Source of the DNA: Ciona savignyi
Taxonomy: Eukaryota; Chordata; Ascidiacea; Phlebobranchia; Cionidae
Length of the DNA: 64,000 nucleotides
Direction of reading: 5' to 3'
Assembly: GCA_000149265.1 (NCBI GenBank)
Contig: CH003106.1
Location: forward strand, 648,988 to 712,987
Shown here piece by piece: positions 11,401 to 25,293 of this stretch. Made by a program: the position numbers and the translations under genes. The notes below the pieces were generated by a model that did not search any database, was not told the DNA's origin, and saw only the letters and a list, made by a program, of their open reading frames with translations. Within the stretch, counting starts at the first letter, position 1; each line of letters starts with the position of its first letter.

Positions 11401-14400
11401 GTTATAGACCCTCAAATTTACCCAAAAAAGAAGGGGGTTAAATAGTATGCTACACTTGCCGCCTTTTTAATTCTGCTGGTGGGCGCAAAAGAGCAGATAA
11501 CAGACCATGACCACCGACAAACGAATAAGCTTAAATGAACTGTGTGTTAATACATTAATTAGGTCGACCATTGGCCGAAATGTAAAGCATGACCATAATT
11601 TATTTTTACTGTAAAAAAGATTTACACAAATATATAATTAATTAATCACGAAAAAGGAAGAACTATAGTCGTTAAAACACGTCAGTAAATGCCCAATAAA
11701 GTATAATATAAAACGAACGTGGCCGTTAATACTTATAAATATATCGGTGCTAATATCCTTTTACTGAGCCATAAACTGATACATGTGTAACACTTTAAAA
11801 TGTAGTTAAAAGGCCTTCAAAGTTGGGTACGAAAGTTCAAATGGTCAATTCGGCGAAGTATAGAAATTATGTCCAAACTATTATAAACCCAGTTAGCCGT
11901 ATTAGTCAACATCCGATACCATTCTAGAGGTCATCACATATTTATTTCCACTCGGTAACCACTCTATAGGCTTCCGTTTGCCGTTATACTGATTATTCCA
12001 CTATCAATTGATTCTAAATGAGAAAATGACTTAGTTTTATAAATAGTACTATTGCTAGCAAATGGATTATGCGATATCGTTTCTCAATTAAGAATTCGTG
12101 TCGCATATTCAGTTAGTCCACGAAAAGCCTTATGATGTGAAAATACACTAGTTATTGTGAATTAACCCCGGAAGCCCTGTCGTATTATTATAAGAGATTG
12201 TAAAGTAAACATTAAGAATTATTTACCGGGTACTCGACTTCTTTAAAGACCCAGAAGGGCCGACCAGCAAAACAAGTTTGACCACCACTGGGCGAGAATT
12301 TTTGAAGGGAAAGTGTATGGTGTATTGCTGTTTTAAGCGTTTAGTTTTTTTTATGTAAAAGTCTATGTATGAATCGATTACGCTTACTTTTCGACCACTC
12401 CACCATCCTAAAGTGATATTGTTACACCAGTCTTCTTTCTTACACTGCATGCCCAGAGCCGGTTGCAGAGTTATTCCAATAAGTTGTCTCTTTAAAGTTG
12501 CTTTAATTATGAAATACTTGATATCACTGGGTCCGTGTTATTTAACCTTGCGCTTGAAAATAGCCGCACAAAGGGGTAATCGAACGACCGAACAATTAGC
12601 ACGACCAACTCGTATACAGGTGTTCGATGCGGCCCTATTGACAAATTTATTACATGCTTGAACCTGCTCTATGGTACAAACCAATAATCGGACAGAATAA
12701 TATCCAAGACTACACGTCGGCAAATAAAACAAAATCGTTAATGTAACCGATACGATACATATACACATTTCTATATAAAAACGGTCTTCTTTAACGGGGA
12801 TAAGTTTCCAAGCCCTAATGCACGTGTCACTAGGACAGTTTTTTTAAAATAGGAATTGGTATATGAATCGGTCGCGTTAAGCATTCGGTCTCATACCCGC
12901 TAAAACGGCCTATAAGTGTCAAACCCAGCATAACTTAACCCGGTACAAAACAAAAAACGCGTTATGTTGCATACCCGTCACGGACCTTATGTTTGATATT
13001 TGCTTTGATAACCCCTTTGTCTTAGAAGCTTGTTTATCTTGGCCAAGACATAACAAATGAAACGTTGTTTTTACTCACGCGCAGACGTAAGTGCGCAGAC
13101 GCGAGATTTGAACGTGATGTGATGTTCCAACTGCGCACGACACGCTACGGATGCAAAAAGTTCTAATATACAGCCTTCCTATTTTTATAGCTAAATAAGG
13201 AGGTGTTTAACTTGTTCTGTGTTATTTAATGCATGTATACTTACCGGGCATGTTTTTCTAACGTTACCACGTGTTCTTATGCGTTTCTAATGCTTTATTA
13301 TGTGGTAGTGATTCAGCTATTTCCTGTGGAGATTTGTATGACCGACGTACATTGTGTTGGTTGTGTAAATAACTTCTAACATGAATGGCAGTCAACGGAA
13401 CCATAGTTCAATAAAGGATTGAAACGATTAATCAATTTATTTTGATATCAATTCATATCCACGACTTCCATTTAAAGCTTTGACAAAAATACCTATAAAT
13501 ATAAGGGGATTTTTTGGTGCGCACATATGCAGGTATGATGTAGTGGTTCAACGTCTATATATGGAAACCAGCGTAATTCGTTGCATTAAAACTCCTTAAG
13601 TGATACGTCCGGAAATCAATTGCGTAACCATTCGCGTGACGCGAATGCAACAATATCACCATCGTGCTTTAGAGTGGAGAAAACTTAATTTCTAGCTTAG
13701 CGGATTATATTCTTTAAATAGAAAAACGGGTGTCAAAATTAAACATCCATCACCCTGAGTTTTAGATACTCGGAAATTGACACAATTAAGAACGCACTGC
13801 TAAACTGGTTTGGCGTGTATATCCTGAAACTGTGAGGCGCTGCGGAAAAATGAAAGAAGCATTTATAACATAATGCAATACAATTTTCTACGTCAAATTA
13901 TAAAATGAAGAATAGGTAGTTAGGCTTGAATAGGCGACTGTAGTCGTTTTGCTGTTGCAGGTACATTATCAGTATTATTATTATTTTATCTCAACTGCCC
14001 TACCAGAGGTCACAAAGAGCTCATCATAGCCGTTTAAATATTTTACTATAGGATAAGCTTTTAACCCGTGAACACTGGATACATCGTTAGCTCCGTTTGT
14101 ATAGGATGTCTGTTTATAGCAATTTTTCACTTCCACATTCACTTCGTTAAAATAGAGTAACCGAGTTGTGTTAACTGTATTATGCGTTACGCAGCCGATT
14201 CATATGACTATATAAAACAGAACAAGTATAAAGAGAACATAACACGGTTCTTTGCACAACTTGGGCCATAAATCGCCATTCAGCATCAATGTTGTTGTTG
14301 TTATGTGTCTAGCGGTCAACACGATAGATTCGTTTACAGATACCCAACAAAAAAGTACCTAGGAAAGTTTTAGTGTCCCTCGGTTTAAAACTTTACATAA

Positions 14401-16696
14401 TGTGATAAATAAGGGGGTTTATAAAACAACATAATTAATCTATGGGCGGTTGATGTAAACGTGACGAAGCAAAACAGCGTACAATGTAAAATAGAAGTAA
14501 GTCTGCATAAATAGAGCGGAAATCGAAACTGAAAGTCAAACAATCCCAAAGGAGAATTGGGAAAATGGAAAAGCCGCGTTCTTAAAATCCTTTACCACGT
14601 TCGTCATAATCTATGTTTGTTGTGATTTAGGCGGGTATCGGGCTAAAGGTTTACAGTAAGATTAGCGGTGGAATTGTAAACGAATATAAACTGAACTTTC
14701 CTCAGTAATAGCGTCAAATAGGTACGTAAATACGAACGACTAATAAGCTAAAACTGAAAAGACTTACAATCGGTTCCCATCAATCAGACTTCGTTCTGAC
14801 GATCGTAACTTTTAATACTGACAGTGGTATTTTCACTACCCTGGGCCCAAAATATGCTGAACTTAAAATGCCAAATCATTGATGATATCACATCTAGGTA
14901 TGTGTCGGTTTTTATCCTTCTAAAAGTGGTCACAATCTATAGAATCGTCAAAACAGAGGTTAATCTGCATGAAATTAATTCCTAGTAATAATTGCGTCAG
15001 CATGCTGGCTTAATTTTTAAAAGTTCTCCGTCAAAGTCGTCCTACCGAATCCGTTCGACAGCGCGATCCGCGTTTTAGACAGTCCGCGTAATTTTTTTGT
15101 CCGCGGTCGACATTACCTTATTTGCTTTCGCTTTTTTAAAACCATGGTCCCTACTACACCGAACGAAAGATAACCCTAATTGTATTTTTGCTTGTCTATA
15201 GGTAATGGAAGTTGCGCAAACCCGCGTCAAATTAAATTGTCACATTGGCACAAGTTCAAACAAAAATCGACACATTCCCGGGGGAGTAAACAAGATACTC
15301 CGAGAAGTACTAAAATACGGAAATATGAAACTACGGAAAGACGGAAAAGCAATAATCCCAAATCCAGTTAAACGGCGTGCAATAACAACGGGAATATTTT
15401 TAAGCATTCGGCTAAGGTTTGAAACCATACTAGGCTGCTCCCAAGACGGTTTTTGTGTATATAGTATTGTTATATGTAATGGTTACGTTAACCGTTTAGC
15501 AACACGACAGTACAACGGAAATGTATCGGTATTAATCACTAACATCCTTGACAGTAATAAGGTATACAATAGATTATTAACTAGCTTTGTATTTAATTTC
15601 CGTTGTTTTATACATCAATCTTTTACTATTAACTGGACGGCGTGAGGTTGAACTTTTGTTGTGGCGGTCGTGGAGAATGATGAATGTTATACGCTCGGCT
15701 CCTGGCGCAGACAATTATTTCCAGCACGCGATCTCTCTAATCTCATATGACGCACCGAGGCTGCGCGTTCACTGTATTGGGTTAAGATTCTGACGAGCGT
15801 TTGCGAAAAGAGATTTGTCACCGCCGGAAAATTACGCCACGAGCGTTCAGAAAAAGGTAACCCGGAATATAAGCACTTCTTGGGGCAAATTTGTAACAGT
15901 CAGGTGGCAAGCTGCAAAGCTAAAACCGTGACCAAGCGTGTTACGCAGCATTATTCAGCGCAGGGGAGCAGACGACAGCTTATTTGTAAAACAAATTGTA
16001 TGAAAATTTGCTATGCCAATTTGTAATTACGCGCAATGCTAATTAATAAGTCGGGCAATGTGAAGAAATCGTGCTGGAGTGTTTTCAGTTTTAAAGTTGA
16101 GCCATCGAACGCTTTTCACTGCGTGCCAAGGATTGTAAGGTCGTCAGCGCACAGTCGACTGCGCCTAATATATTGCATGGCCCTCCCGCTGAAATTATTC
16201 ACGTAAATGTAAGCTACACAACAACCAGTTTGAAAAGAGGAAAAGAGAATCACTACATATTGAAAGGGTTGCAGTTAGCGCCATAATTGGCATTTGCGTT
16301 AGGGCCAGTGTTAAAGTTACAGTCCCCCGTTTATTGTTGTTCCCGCAATTTAAAATCTGATCGCTTTGAAAATATTGTCCAGGTATGGGCAAAATGGGCG
16401 TTATAATCCGATTTGTGTGGTGTTTAGGGGAAACAAGATAGTGGAATCGGATTATCGTAAATAACCCGACGGAATTTATGCAAAGGATAATAAAATGCGT
16501 AAGTGATACCCGAATAGCTTTAGGCCATTTGGTTGACGTTTCAAAAATATGTTATCTTCTGATGTAACGTCTGATTTATTATTACCCAGAATTTTGGCTG
16601 GTAGGGTGTTAATCACTAACGAATCTTTTAATATTACTTATTTATCGATTTTCAGAGATTTATCTAAATTTTAAGAAAAATACTAAACTTTAAAAA
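11401..16696. other. Gene-poor stretch
   Basis: About 5.3 kb with no recognisable exon chain on either strand. It contains a SINE-B fragment near 12840-12900. The longest open frame, 15205-15645 (+), is preceded by a possible acceptor (TTGTCTATAG), but its translation looks unstructured and I recognise nothing in it. A TATA-like motif (CTATATAAAACAGAACAAG) at 14209-14227 has no obvious coding partner. Confidence 0.5.
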
Positions 16697-19635
16697 ATGT
16701 CTGAAAATTCTTCAATTCGAGCCGTCTGTACAAGGCGAAGGAGGTATAACGTGTTGCTGAAGTCAGCAGGAATCAATTGGATGAAAGTCGTCTCCGTCGT
16801 TTTTGCTCTGCACGTCACAGTCGCGAATGCGACAACTTTTTGCGACCCTGACGACGCTGCAACCTGCAGGTTCGGCGGCAAGTGCACGTCCGTCAGCACT
16901 ATGCCAGTTATGCTGTCGCACGGCTACCGTGCGAACGACTACGTATGCATGTGTCCGAATATGCAATGCAACATGATGCGATACGATCCGATTTGCGCGT
17001 CGGACGGGAGGTAAGTTTCGGATTTGTATTTAAATTAAAGAACAAAAAATCAATAAGTTATAACAACTACTGCAGTATTGCCGTTTTATCTTGTTCCCCT
17101 TTGTTAAATAACTGCTATTCTCCTTTAATGTAATAAAGGAGCGAAAAATAAACTAAACTATAATGTTTAAAATGAAGTTAAAATATTTAAAACTTGCTGA
17201 TATTATAGTTATATAGACAGCTATATATTAAGTTATACTCTATATTTAAAACATATAAAGCCAATGTAGTACATTTTAAATTGATACGTTTTGATATGAT
17301 TTAAATTTTTAGAGAAATATATCGACCTTCCAAAGCGCCTTGATTCTGAATATAATGTATTGCTTTTGTGCTTTCAGTGCTTATGTTTTCATCTTGTTCA
17401 GCTTTATCTTACAAGCCCGTACATTATGCTCTGGAGTAATTACCTATTTCATAAGACACGATCCAGCTGTGCCATTTTGGCGGTTTTTAAACACTACTTA
17501 AATCGAATTCCACTTGTAAATTAGAAGGAAAATCTCACAGCCATTAACACGTCGTTGAAAAATCTCGTTTTTTAATTTGTATAACGACCGTACCCCAACC
17601 CGAACCCAGATAAACCATGAACCAGCCATTAGGGTTTGGCGGATTTTCATGATAATAAAATAATCGATGTCGGTTCATCAGCTGTCCAAATTGGATAACG
17701 CCTGATTAGATCCGCAAAGTTGTACGCTATTCAAGTTAGTGTTGGCGGGACAAACTTGTTTTTATGTTGCAAATGTGGAAATAACGGAATATTAGTGTTC
17801 TGCAGGCCTCCGACCACACAGTGGTATTGTTTAACTGAGCGAAGGTTCAAACCAGCGTTGGGCCTCCAATAAGACCGTTTTTAGGCCATTTCGTATTCCC
17901 TCGCGTTAACCATTGGTCCAACACTCATAACATTTTGCTCTTTGTTCAGGACTTACGTAAACGACCTTTGTCGTGAACTGCAAGAGTGTGAGATCCAGGC
18001 CCCGTTAAACCGAGTCTGCAACGGATTCTGTGGACGTCAGTGCAACGGTGAGTACGCAAAGCCGTCATAACCAAAATGCTAGCTGTCCATGACTCGACCA
18101 CTTAAATCAAACGCCTTTCAATGTCTCATAGCGATCGCAGACAACGCCTACGACAACCGCTGCCCATCAGCATATGATAATTACTGCTCACAGAACGGCC
18201 TTTGTAGAAGCAGGCTTGACTCAACCGGAACTACCCAAATCTACTGCCTGTAAGTACATAGCAATTTGCTTTGGTCATTTGTAATAATCTCCATATAAGC
18301 ACAAAGATCAAAAGATCGCTTGAATCACACGCAGAAATATCTTATTTTTTACCAAGGCTTGTTTAATTGAAGGTTGTTTTCCGTAACCTACAGCTGTACT
18401 GCAAAAACACCGAGCAAACAAATATGTTTTGTGTTTTAAAACTATTTCGTGTTATTTAAAAAGTTTGAGCGATCAAACATCTCTTGAAAAAAAGAGTTGT
18501 TTTTTTGCAATCTACAGCTGTAATGCAAAAAGTATAAGCGAATTGCCACTATGTTCGTTTAAAGTGCCCACTACAATGATAATGAATGTATTATGTTAAT
18601 GATCTGATTTTGCAGATGTTTTAACGGATATGGAGGCTTTCGCTGCAAAGAGAAGACCCCGCGAGCTGTGGTAAGCGTTCGAGTTTCTTTCCCTGCTAAG
18701 TCTTGCTTAGCCATCCACGAATACTTACCATGAAGAGTATCGTGATTGATAATGTAAACAACTCGTGCCATAAGCCGAAGTTACTAGGAGTTTATATACA
18801 CAGCATGATGCATGGACAATGATGATTGATAGTCCGTGAAAAGCATGATCCTTTTGGTGGTATTAACTCGACGTCACTACTTAATTGAAACTGCATGATT
18901 ACTAACAATTGCTTCAGCCGATTCTTAAAAACTGACCTGATTTGACACCTTAAAATGCTGGCTAGTGGAAAACAATTAACCTTTAGAAAACGATGACATT
19001 TAATAAATATGCGCTAAATTGCACCGGTAATACATAATGGCGTTCAATAATCATAACTCCACTTAATGCATATAGAATTACAAATAACAACACCCATTTA
19101 GCCACGCTCAAACCCGTCGTTTATTGTAGCTGAACGGGACTTACCCTATTCCGTCACAAGATGAACCACTGAACTACAAGTTAGCCTTCTTGTGCTGTCT
19201 CAGCTTTCTGGCACTTGTTTTGATCCTTCAGGTTATCTATTGCATCTGTAGTCTAAGGTCAGTACCGAAGGGGACAACTGGGATGTGTTTCTCTCTACAT
19301 TGGCTGTCTAGTATCTATTGGTGGAATGCTCCGAAGTCTACTGACTTCTTGGGGTAACCTCATGGCTTTTTTTCATTCGGTGAAACAGTTTCTTTGTAAT
19401 TTTCAATGTGTTTTACTGTGCTTGTTACACGGAAGGCTTCTGTTGAATGGTCGTTGTAATAATGTAACCACCGAAATCAGTATCTGCACGAGATAATGAC
19501 ACCGTTTTAAACTTACTCGATAGACGACAGCAATCTGGAAAGAAGCAAAGCTGTTGCGAGCAATACAAGAGTTCGAGGACCAACTCTACTCGTGATGTTG
19601 AGTCAGCGGACGGAGGAGGGGAGGAGAAAAAGTAG
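16697..19635 (+). CDS. Tomoregulin (TMEFF)-like transmembrane protein with Kazal and EGF modules, 6 exons
   Basis: Exons are 16697-17010, 17950-18047, 18141-18249, 18616-18670, 19130-19257 and 19524-19635, with matching phases (2, 1, 2, 0, 2). This gives 271 residues, or 243 from the inner ATG at 16781. An in-frame TAA lies two codons before the first ATG. The inner start gives a clean signal peptide (MKVVSVVFALHVTVANA). Then come a follistatin/Kazal module (CRFGGKC, CMCPNMQCN, YDPICASDGRTYVNDLCREL), an EGF domain (CPSAYDNYCSQNGLC, CFNGYGGFRC), an NGT sequon, one TM helix (LAFLCCLSFLALVLILQVIY) and a basic cytoplasmic tail (RRQQSGKKQ). Vertebrate TMEFF1/2 have the same order but two Kazal modules. 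The family points to a cell-surface modulator of TGF-beta or EGF-type signalling. Architecture is well supported; strict orthology is an inference. Confidence 0.82.
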
Positions 19636-19906
19636 TTTGGGTCGCAAAGTTTTCTTTTCTGTACTTCGCCACTGTGGATTGCGTGTCACCCGCCATTGGC
19701 CTGCCTGCTTGCCAGTATAGTGTAGTAAGTCGCGAGAGACTGGTGGTTACACAGCTAACACTGTAAAACGCACCCTTTGTTGGTTTAACGGAGAATGTAG
19801 TTTTCCATCTCGTACCCATTGTAACTGAAGTTACGGAACTTAATTCCCTTTATGGATAAAGGGACGTGAATGCGATTTTATATTAACATTCCGGTTTCTG
19901 CCAACG

Positions 19907-20215
19907 ATGGATGTTGTTACAGTGTTGACCGTGATTCCACCCTCTGTTGTCGGCTGTTTTTTATTATTTCGATGCTGCAAATGCGATATGGCAATCCTAA
20001 CTTCGTCAGCAATATACCTGTTTTCATTTAGTCTTATTTATTGCTTTTATTTATTTGCGCTAAATTCAAGATCATGTTACCGTCCTTATTTTAATTTGTT
20101 CTGTGTGTTTGTAGTTAATCTTTTTTGTAGTTTCGTTTTGTTTGAAATGTTGAAAGATATTGCGTCAATACATAAAGAACTTAAAAAAATGGTTGTGGTT
20201 GTCGAAACTTACTAG
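19907..20215 (+). other. Orphan hydrophobic ORF (102 codons)
   Basis: An ATG-started frame with several hydrophobic stretches (VVGCFLLFRCC, IYLFSFSLIYCFYLFAL, FCVFVVNLFCSFVLF). It lies 270 bp past the TMEFF-like stop and may be part of its 3' UTR. AT-rich DNA easily makes F/L/Y-rich frames, so chance is the simplest reading. I recognise no family. Confidence 0.2.
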
Positions 20216-20342
20216 TGAAACAAAAATAGTCGTGAACCTTCTTAACATGTATAGCATTTTTATGTTATACCCGCGGGCACTGTAAGTCGGTATGACAGGA
20301 AATTGTATGTTGTAGTGTATTAAGCTGGTGCAGTATGTTGAT

Positions 20343-20535
20343 TAGGATAGGTTATTCATGTTTATGTCCGTTAATGGGTAAACGAAGGGTTAACACACGG
20401 GCAATCGTCAGATTACCTCGTCCCTCCAATCGGGTCACCGGAGCTATTACAGTGTGTTGTTGTGTATGATTCAGACGTTCCTTCAATTTGGCACAACCCA
20501 TTAATGCACTCCTGGAACCTGTGGTCCCTACCCGA
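20343..20535 (-). mobile_element. SINE family A copy with intact 3' tail
   Basis: Starting from the tail (GATAGGTTATTCATGTTTAT, then AACACACGGGCAATCGTCAG) it runs into the body (TCGGGTCACCGGAGCTATTA). The tRNA head is lost. Confidence 0.75.
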
Positions 20536-21039
20536 AGGAAACCGACAAAACCACATAATGCAGTTAGTTCTCTGGTGCTTTGCAATTATCATTAATAGTA
20601 ATTACTTATAATTGTATTCTTACGTTTAATCGTTGGTCCTGGAACAGTACTAAACCTAACAGGCTGCCTAAAACTACTTAATACATTGGGATTTTACCAC
20701 AAAACTCACAGAACCGGGGAAATCTCACTAAAATTTAAATTTCGGAAAGCCATCTTTCTGTTCAGGAGGTTCCTTCGTTAAGCGCCATAAACGGCGGATG
20801 AGGTAATTATGGGCGATTAGAAGGATATGTAATCAATGGGTGGATCAATCTCTTAACTTGGCGGGTGGCGAAGTCCAATGTGGATAATTTATCAACGATT
20901 ACCACTGGGTTGGTCGAATGGTAAAAACCTTATATTTGAGGATATATGCACACTTGTTGTAATGTCATGCAAAGTTATCTCCGAAAGTCGTCGCCCCATT
21001 TCTGGGGTAGATTGGCCTTACCCAGCTTTTTTAAAGGCT

Positions 21040-21255
21040 TAGTGTAATACTTTTGATATAAACACTTATTTTTCCAGTGTTATTTATTTTTTTGAAAGTG
21101 AGGTTTGGCGGCCATGTATAAATAAACCTAAAGTAAATAATTGATTGGGTTATGGACGTGTTTTAACTATTGTGGTTGTTTCGTGTATTTATCATTTTTC
21201 AATTTGTTTTTCAAATGTTCTGTTTCGTGTTTTTATCGTGAAAACAAAAAATAAA
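21040..21255. repeat. Unclassified interspersed repeat, copy 2
   Basis: Matches 4843-5056 across about 210 bp, with shared GAGGTTTGGCG, ACGTGTTTTAAC and TTCGTGTTTTTATCGTG. This places the family outside genes as well as inside introns. Confidence 0.7.
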
Positions 21256-24200
21256 CTACACTAAAATGCCATCACAGTTACCGAACGTCTTTTATTTGAG
21301 TTAAACAGGACGTTCAGATGTACACTAGCATCGTTACTTTTTGACCCGCCCATCCAAAATTACTGGATCCATTAAGGTGTAAACGTTCGGTCAACGAAAT
21401 CTAGTGATATATTAACTGAGTGTTGAAATCTGTCGCATACCGACACGTGAGTTAGTGAGTGGTACCACCCATGATTGGCACTCACGTACAGCGGTCGCGG
21501 GTGTGTACGCTTATTGAGACTCTCCTTAAGCAGAAATGTAGACAAACGGTCTGGCAAATCCAACAGTATAGATATATTTCTGGTACTAATCCACATATAA
21601 ATAGACATATTTCCAATTTAAGCTTACTAAACGGGTTCACACTCGTATTGCGCACATTGTCCAGTTATAAATACCGCAAGATTTATTTATAAATTAAAAG
21701 CGTATTTAAAGAGGATAGCTTTTGGTGGACCATTGGCCATGTTGTAATGGGAAATGTTTCCCATTTAATAAACACATTTATATTGTTTTTTTTTTATAGA
21801 TGAGATGCTATATTTATGTTTATCCCCCATAGTTGAAAAACGAGGGGAAATTTTACAAAGTGGCCATTTGTCAGATTAGTTATTGCTTTCAATCGGTTAA
21901 ACCGAAGCAATTGTTCAAAATAAAAACATTGGTTTCAGGGACCGTGGGCTGCGCTGTTTTGAGCGCAACAATACAGCATACTTACTAGGTGATGACTAGT
22001 TTTGATTCCACAACCTTTCGAATGACAATTCGACACTGTGCGACCGCGGTTACCGATTGCGATTAAATCTTGTACAAAAGACTGTTGTGCTTTTATGTAC
22101 AGCATATACAACTGTATAATATGTATGGTATATACAAGATATATATAAGATGTCCTTACGATTTTTATCCGTGCCAAAATTAACAGAACGTATAATATAA
22201 AGTAGCACTTTTATTATATAAGGAAGCGATTTTGGTACAAAAATACTGAATAAAGCACGACACGCACGAGTTACAAGAAGATAGATAACCAACCGACAGG
22301 CGTTGTTATTATTGGAGTTATTGACGTTATTTAAAGTGCGATTCTCGCCATATGGGATTTCTCGTAACCTGACACAAACGAGCAAAATACCCAGTTCATC
22401 GACATGTGTACGGGTAATGCTACGCTATAATTGACGAGAATACATTGGGATGAATAAAAAATGAACGGGCCGGGAGCAGATAATGGTCAGAAGCGGAAAT
22501 TTCCGGGTGCAAATTATCGTGATCAAAGTTATGAAAATAAAAAAGTGCAAATGTATTATTTTACGCTTATTTTTACATTGAATCCTGATGGTGGTGATTA
22601 TAAAAAAAAAACAAAAAAAATCGTGATTCAAAACAGTCATATTTCAAAACAAAAACAGTCACTTGTCATCATGCAATTAAAAAACGTCGTATTATAGGTA
22701 AAAGTCACATTTCAAAAAAATCGCATTTCAAGTTATCGGAATAAAAACAAATCAGTCGTTTGTCAAATTAATTATTTAAGCAGTATATAAATATGGCATA
22801 GATATCGGATCACTGGTTAACTGCATTTTACGTCAACTTTAATGACATTGACTCTATTTAAACTTAATCATTCGGGCGCTTGATTGATCAAGTTATCAAA
22901 TTAATAGTTAGTTACATTTCAAGAACGATCCATCATGAAAATGAGTACCGGATATTACGCAATTTCGTTTTGCAGGGACAGCGCATTGCAAGTGGGTAGG
23001 GCAATCGACGGCAAATCATGAATAAAAAATAAGTTGTGCCAAGATTTAATATATGCGGCCACCCATGCGACAGAACGGTATAAACAATTTCGAAGACCAT
23101 TTGTCTTCGTATAAACGCAGTGTAACGAAATAAACCGCTCCAAGAGCACTGACGGGCAGGTAAATAAACTAAAACCCAGCCCAACGATATATATCTGGTT
23201 ACGTCATACCTATGACGCTACAACAAGCACTGTGACCGAATAGCATTAATTACAAATGAGCTTCTGACATTAATTGTTGCGAAAAGCGGTAGCGGTGAAA
23301 ATTTAGCACGTGATACCAATTACAACAATAGTGTGCAATTAAAATGCGATGTGTACTGTCGATTTTTCTCCTATTACGTCAGTTTTAGTGTAAACATTTA
23401 TTGTGGGTTATTTTTATTCAGCCGATCAATAAAAATTAAACAAATTGTCATCTCTATCTTCTTTGTAAGGGTTATCAAACAAATATTTGAATTTTCTAAA
23501 TCGTTAAAAGTTAAAATTTTATGTTAAGCAATTACACTGGTCCAGTGATTAAAACGAAAAAACAGTCCACTGCTATTAAAGCGTTGAGGTTCTATACACA
23601 AAAAATGGTGGCCGATACACAATTATTGCCATAGGAATGGACGGTGGGGGGAAACGGTAAAGAGTGAAGAAGATTTTGTTGTTAATGCTATAACTAACTG
23701 TTGGGACATGATAAATGGCTAATAAAACTAAGACTAAGACCCGATTAATTGTTAAAAAAACTTGTTTTTGAAAATATTTTATGAAAAGATTAATTAACAA
23801 ACAAAACTTAATCGTTAAATAGTTTTAGAAAACTATTAATTACTACAAAAACTCAAGTATTAGCGTACGGTTGAAATGTTGTCAGACAATGGACTAGGCT
23901 TAAGGTAGCTTTTTGACGATTTTAAAATAACAGGAAAATAGCGCAAATAAAATATTAGATTGTGCGTTCACGAAACTAAAAGTGAGAGGGCAAGATATGA
24001 ATGAGTAGCCACTTAATCTGCTACTGCAAAGCAGTTAAGCGAGATTAACTGCACTTTCGGCGAAATAATTATTTTAAGATAAATAATTTGCGGAGCGACT
24101 ATTTTTGTTTTGCTTAATACGTCGCCTATTGGTGCCAACGTAACCGTTCTGTTTATAGAGAATATATAGATTTTGGATCGTAAACGCCTTAAAATTGCGT

Positions 24201-25293
24201 CACATAGTGATTGGTGTGCGATTAGAATTGTACCGGAGAAAAGAATTCGACGAAATCGAACCGCCGAAAAATAGTTCCAAAACCGGTCGGTCGATCAACA
24301 CAATTTTAATCGTAAGCAAGTACTGATATGAATCCCGCCTCAGGTCAGGCAATGTCGGCTTTGAGGTAACAGGAACAATCTATCATGTGCGCTTGTAAGG
24401 TCATTCACCGACGCTTTGATACAGAAGGCAAAAAAGGGCACGCGAGCGGGCCGCAAATAACTACTTCTCGGAAAACATACTGACGACATATTTCGCTCAT
24501 ATTGCTTCCATTGCGAAATTACTTTCGAAATACGAATTTAAATAGTTTCGTTACAGCCGCAATGTTATTTTATAGCGGGTTGAGTTTTGAACCCACGATG
24601 GGCTTGTCACCAAGATGTTATTTTTGTATAGAAATCGTTATACGTATCCATATGATCGTATTATCCATTTGGTCGAACAATAGCCACAAGAACAAATTTT
24701 AAACTCAATGATAAACCCGGTGGCCTTGCAAGTGCTAACGTTGCGCAAATGTCGGGAATAATACAGTGTATAATATACCAGAGCACTATCGGCCGCGGTG
24801 CAGAATGATAAAGGCGGTCCTAAGAATACAGCTCGCATACGGTACAACTCTAAATTCGAAGATCTATTTTAAACTAAACACACTACGGTCGCACCGCGTA
24901 TACACATACGGTGTTGCATAGTACAAATAAAGGGAAAAGTAAAGAAAACTTTAACCTTAAACCAAACGCCACTGTCAAATTTTACTATTTAAAAAAGGAT
25001 AAGTTGAATTTTGTTATAGAACTCTTTAACACAACCGTTTAATACTAACCCTTGCTTTAGCGACAACTATACCCCTCTGTCATTATTGTAGTCACTCCTG
25101 TGCGGTAACGACCAAAGTTTCCCACTAAGGGGATAAACACGAGTGTTCTACCCATAATTGAAGACATTCAAGGCTTTGTCCACCTGGCTTTTCCGTCTTA
25201 AAACACAGTGCATATTGATGAATGGCGCATTGAAGTAATGTTAGAGGTAAACGGTGGGCGCGAACAGGTAAATTATGGGCCCTGTCAACCCTG
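21256..25293. other. Intergenic, no recognisable gene
   Basis: About 4 kb of AT-rich DNA. It includes a degraded SINE-A head near 21960-22060 and a SINE-B copy near 24575-24690. Several short overlapping frames, such as 22461-22697 (+) and 22933-23184 (-), show no domain, signal peptide or splice context. Confidence 0.5.

Noticed and set aside
15205..15645. 146-codon plus-strand ORF with a possible upstream acceptor
   Set aside because: No domain, signal peptide or exon partner; AT-rich flanks and ordinary composition make chance likely.
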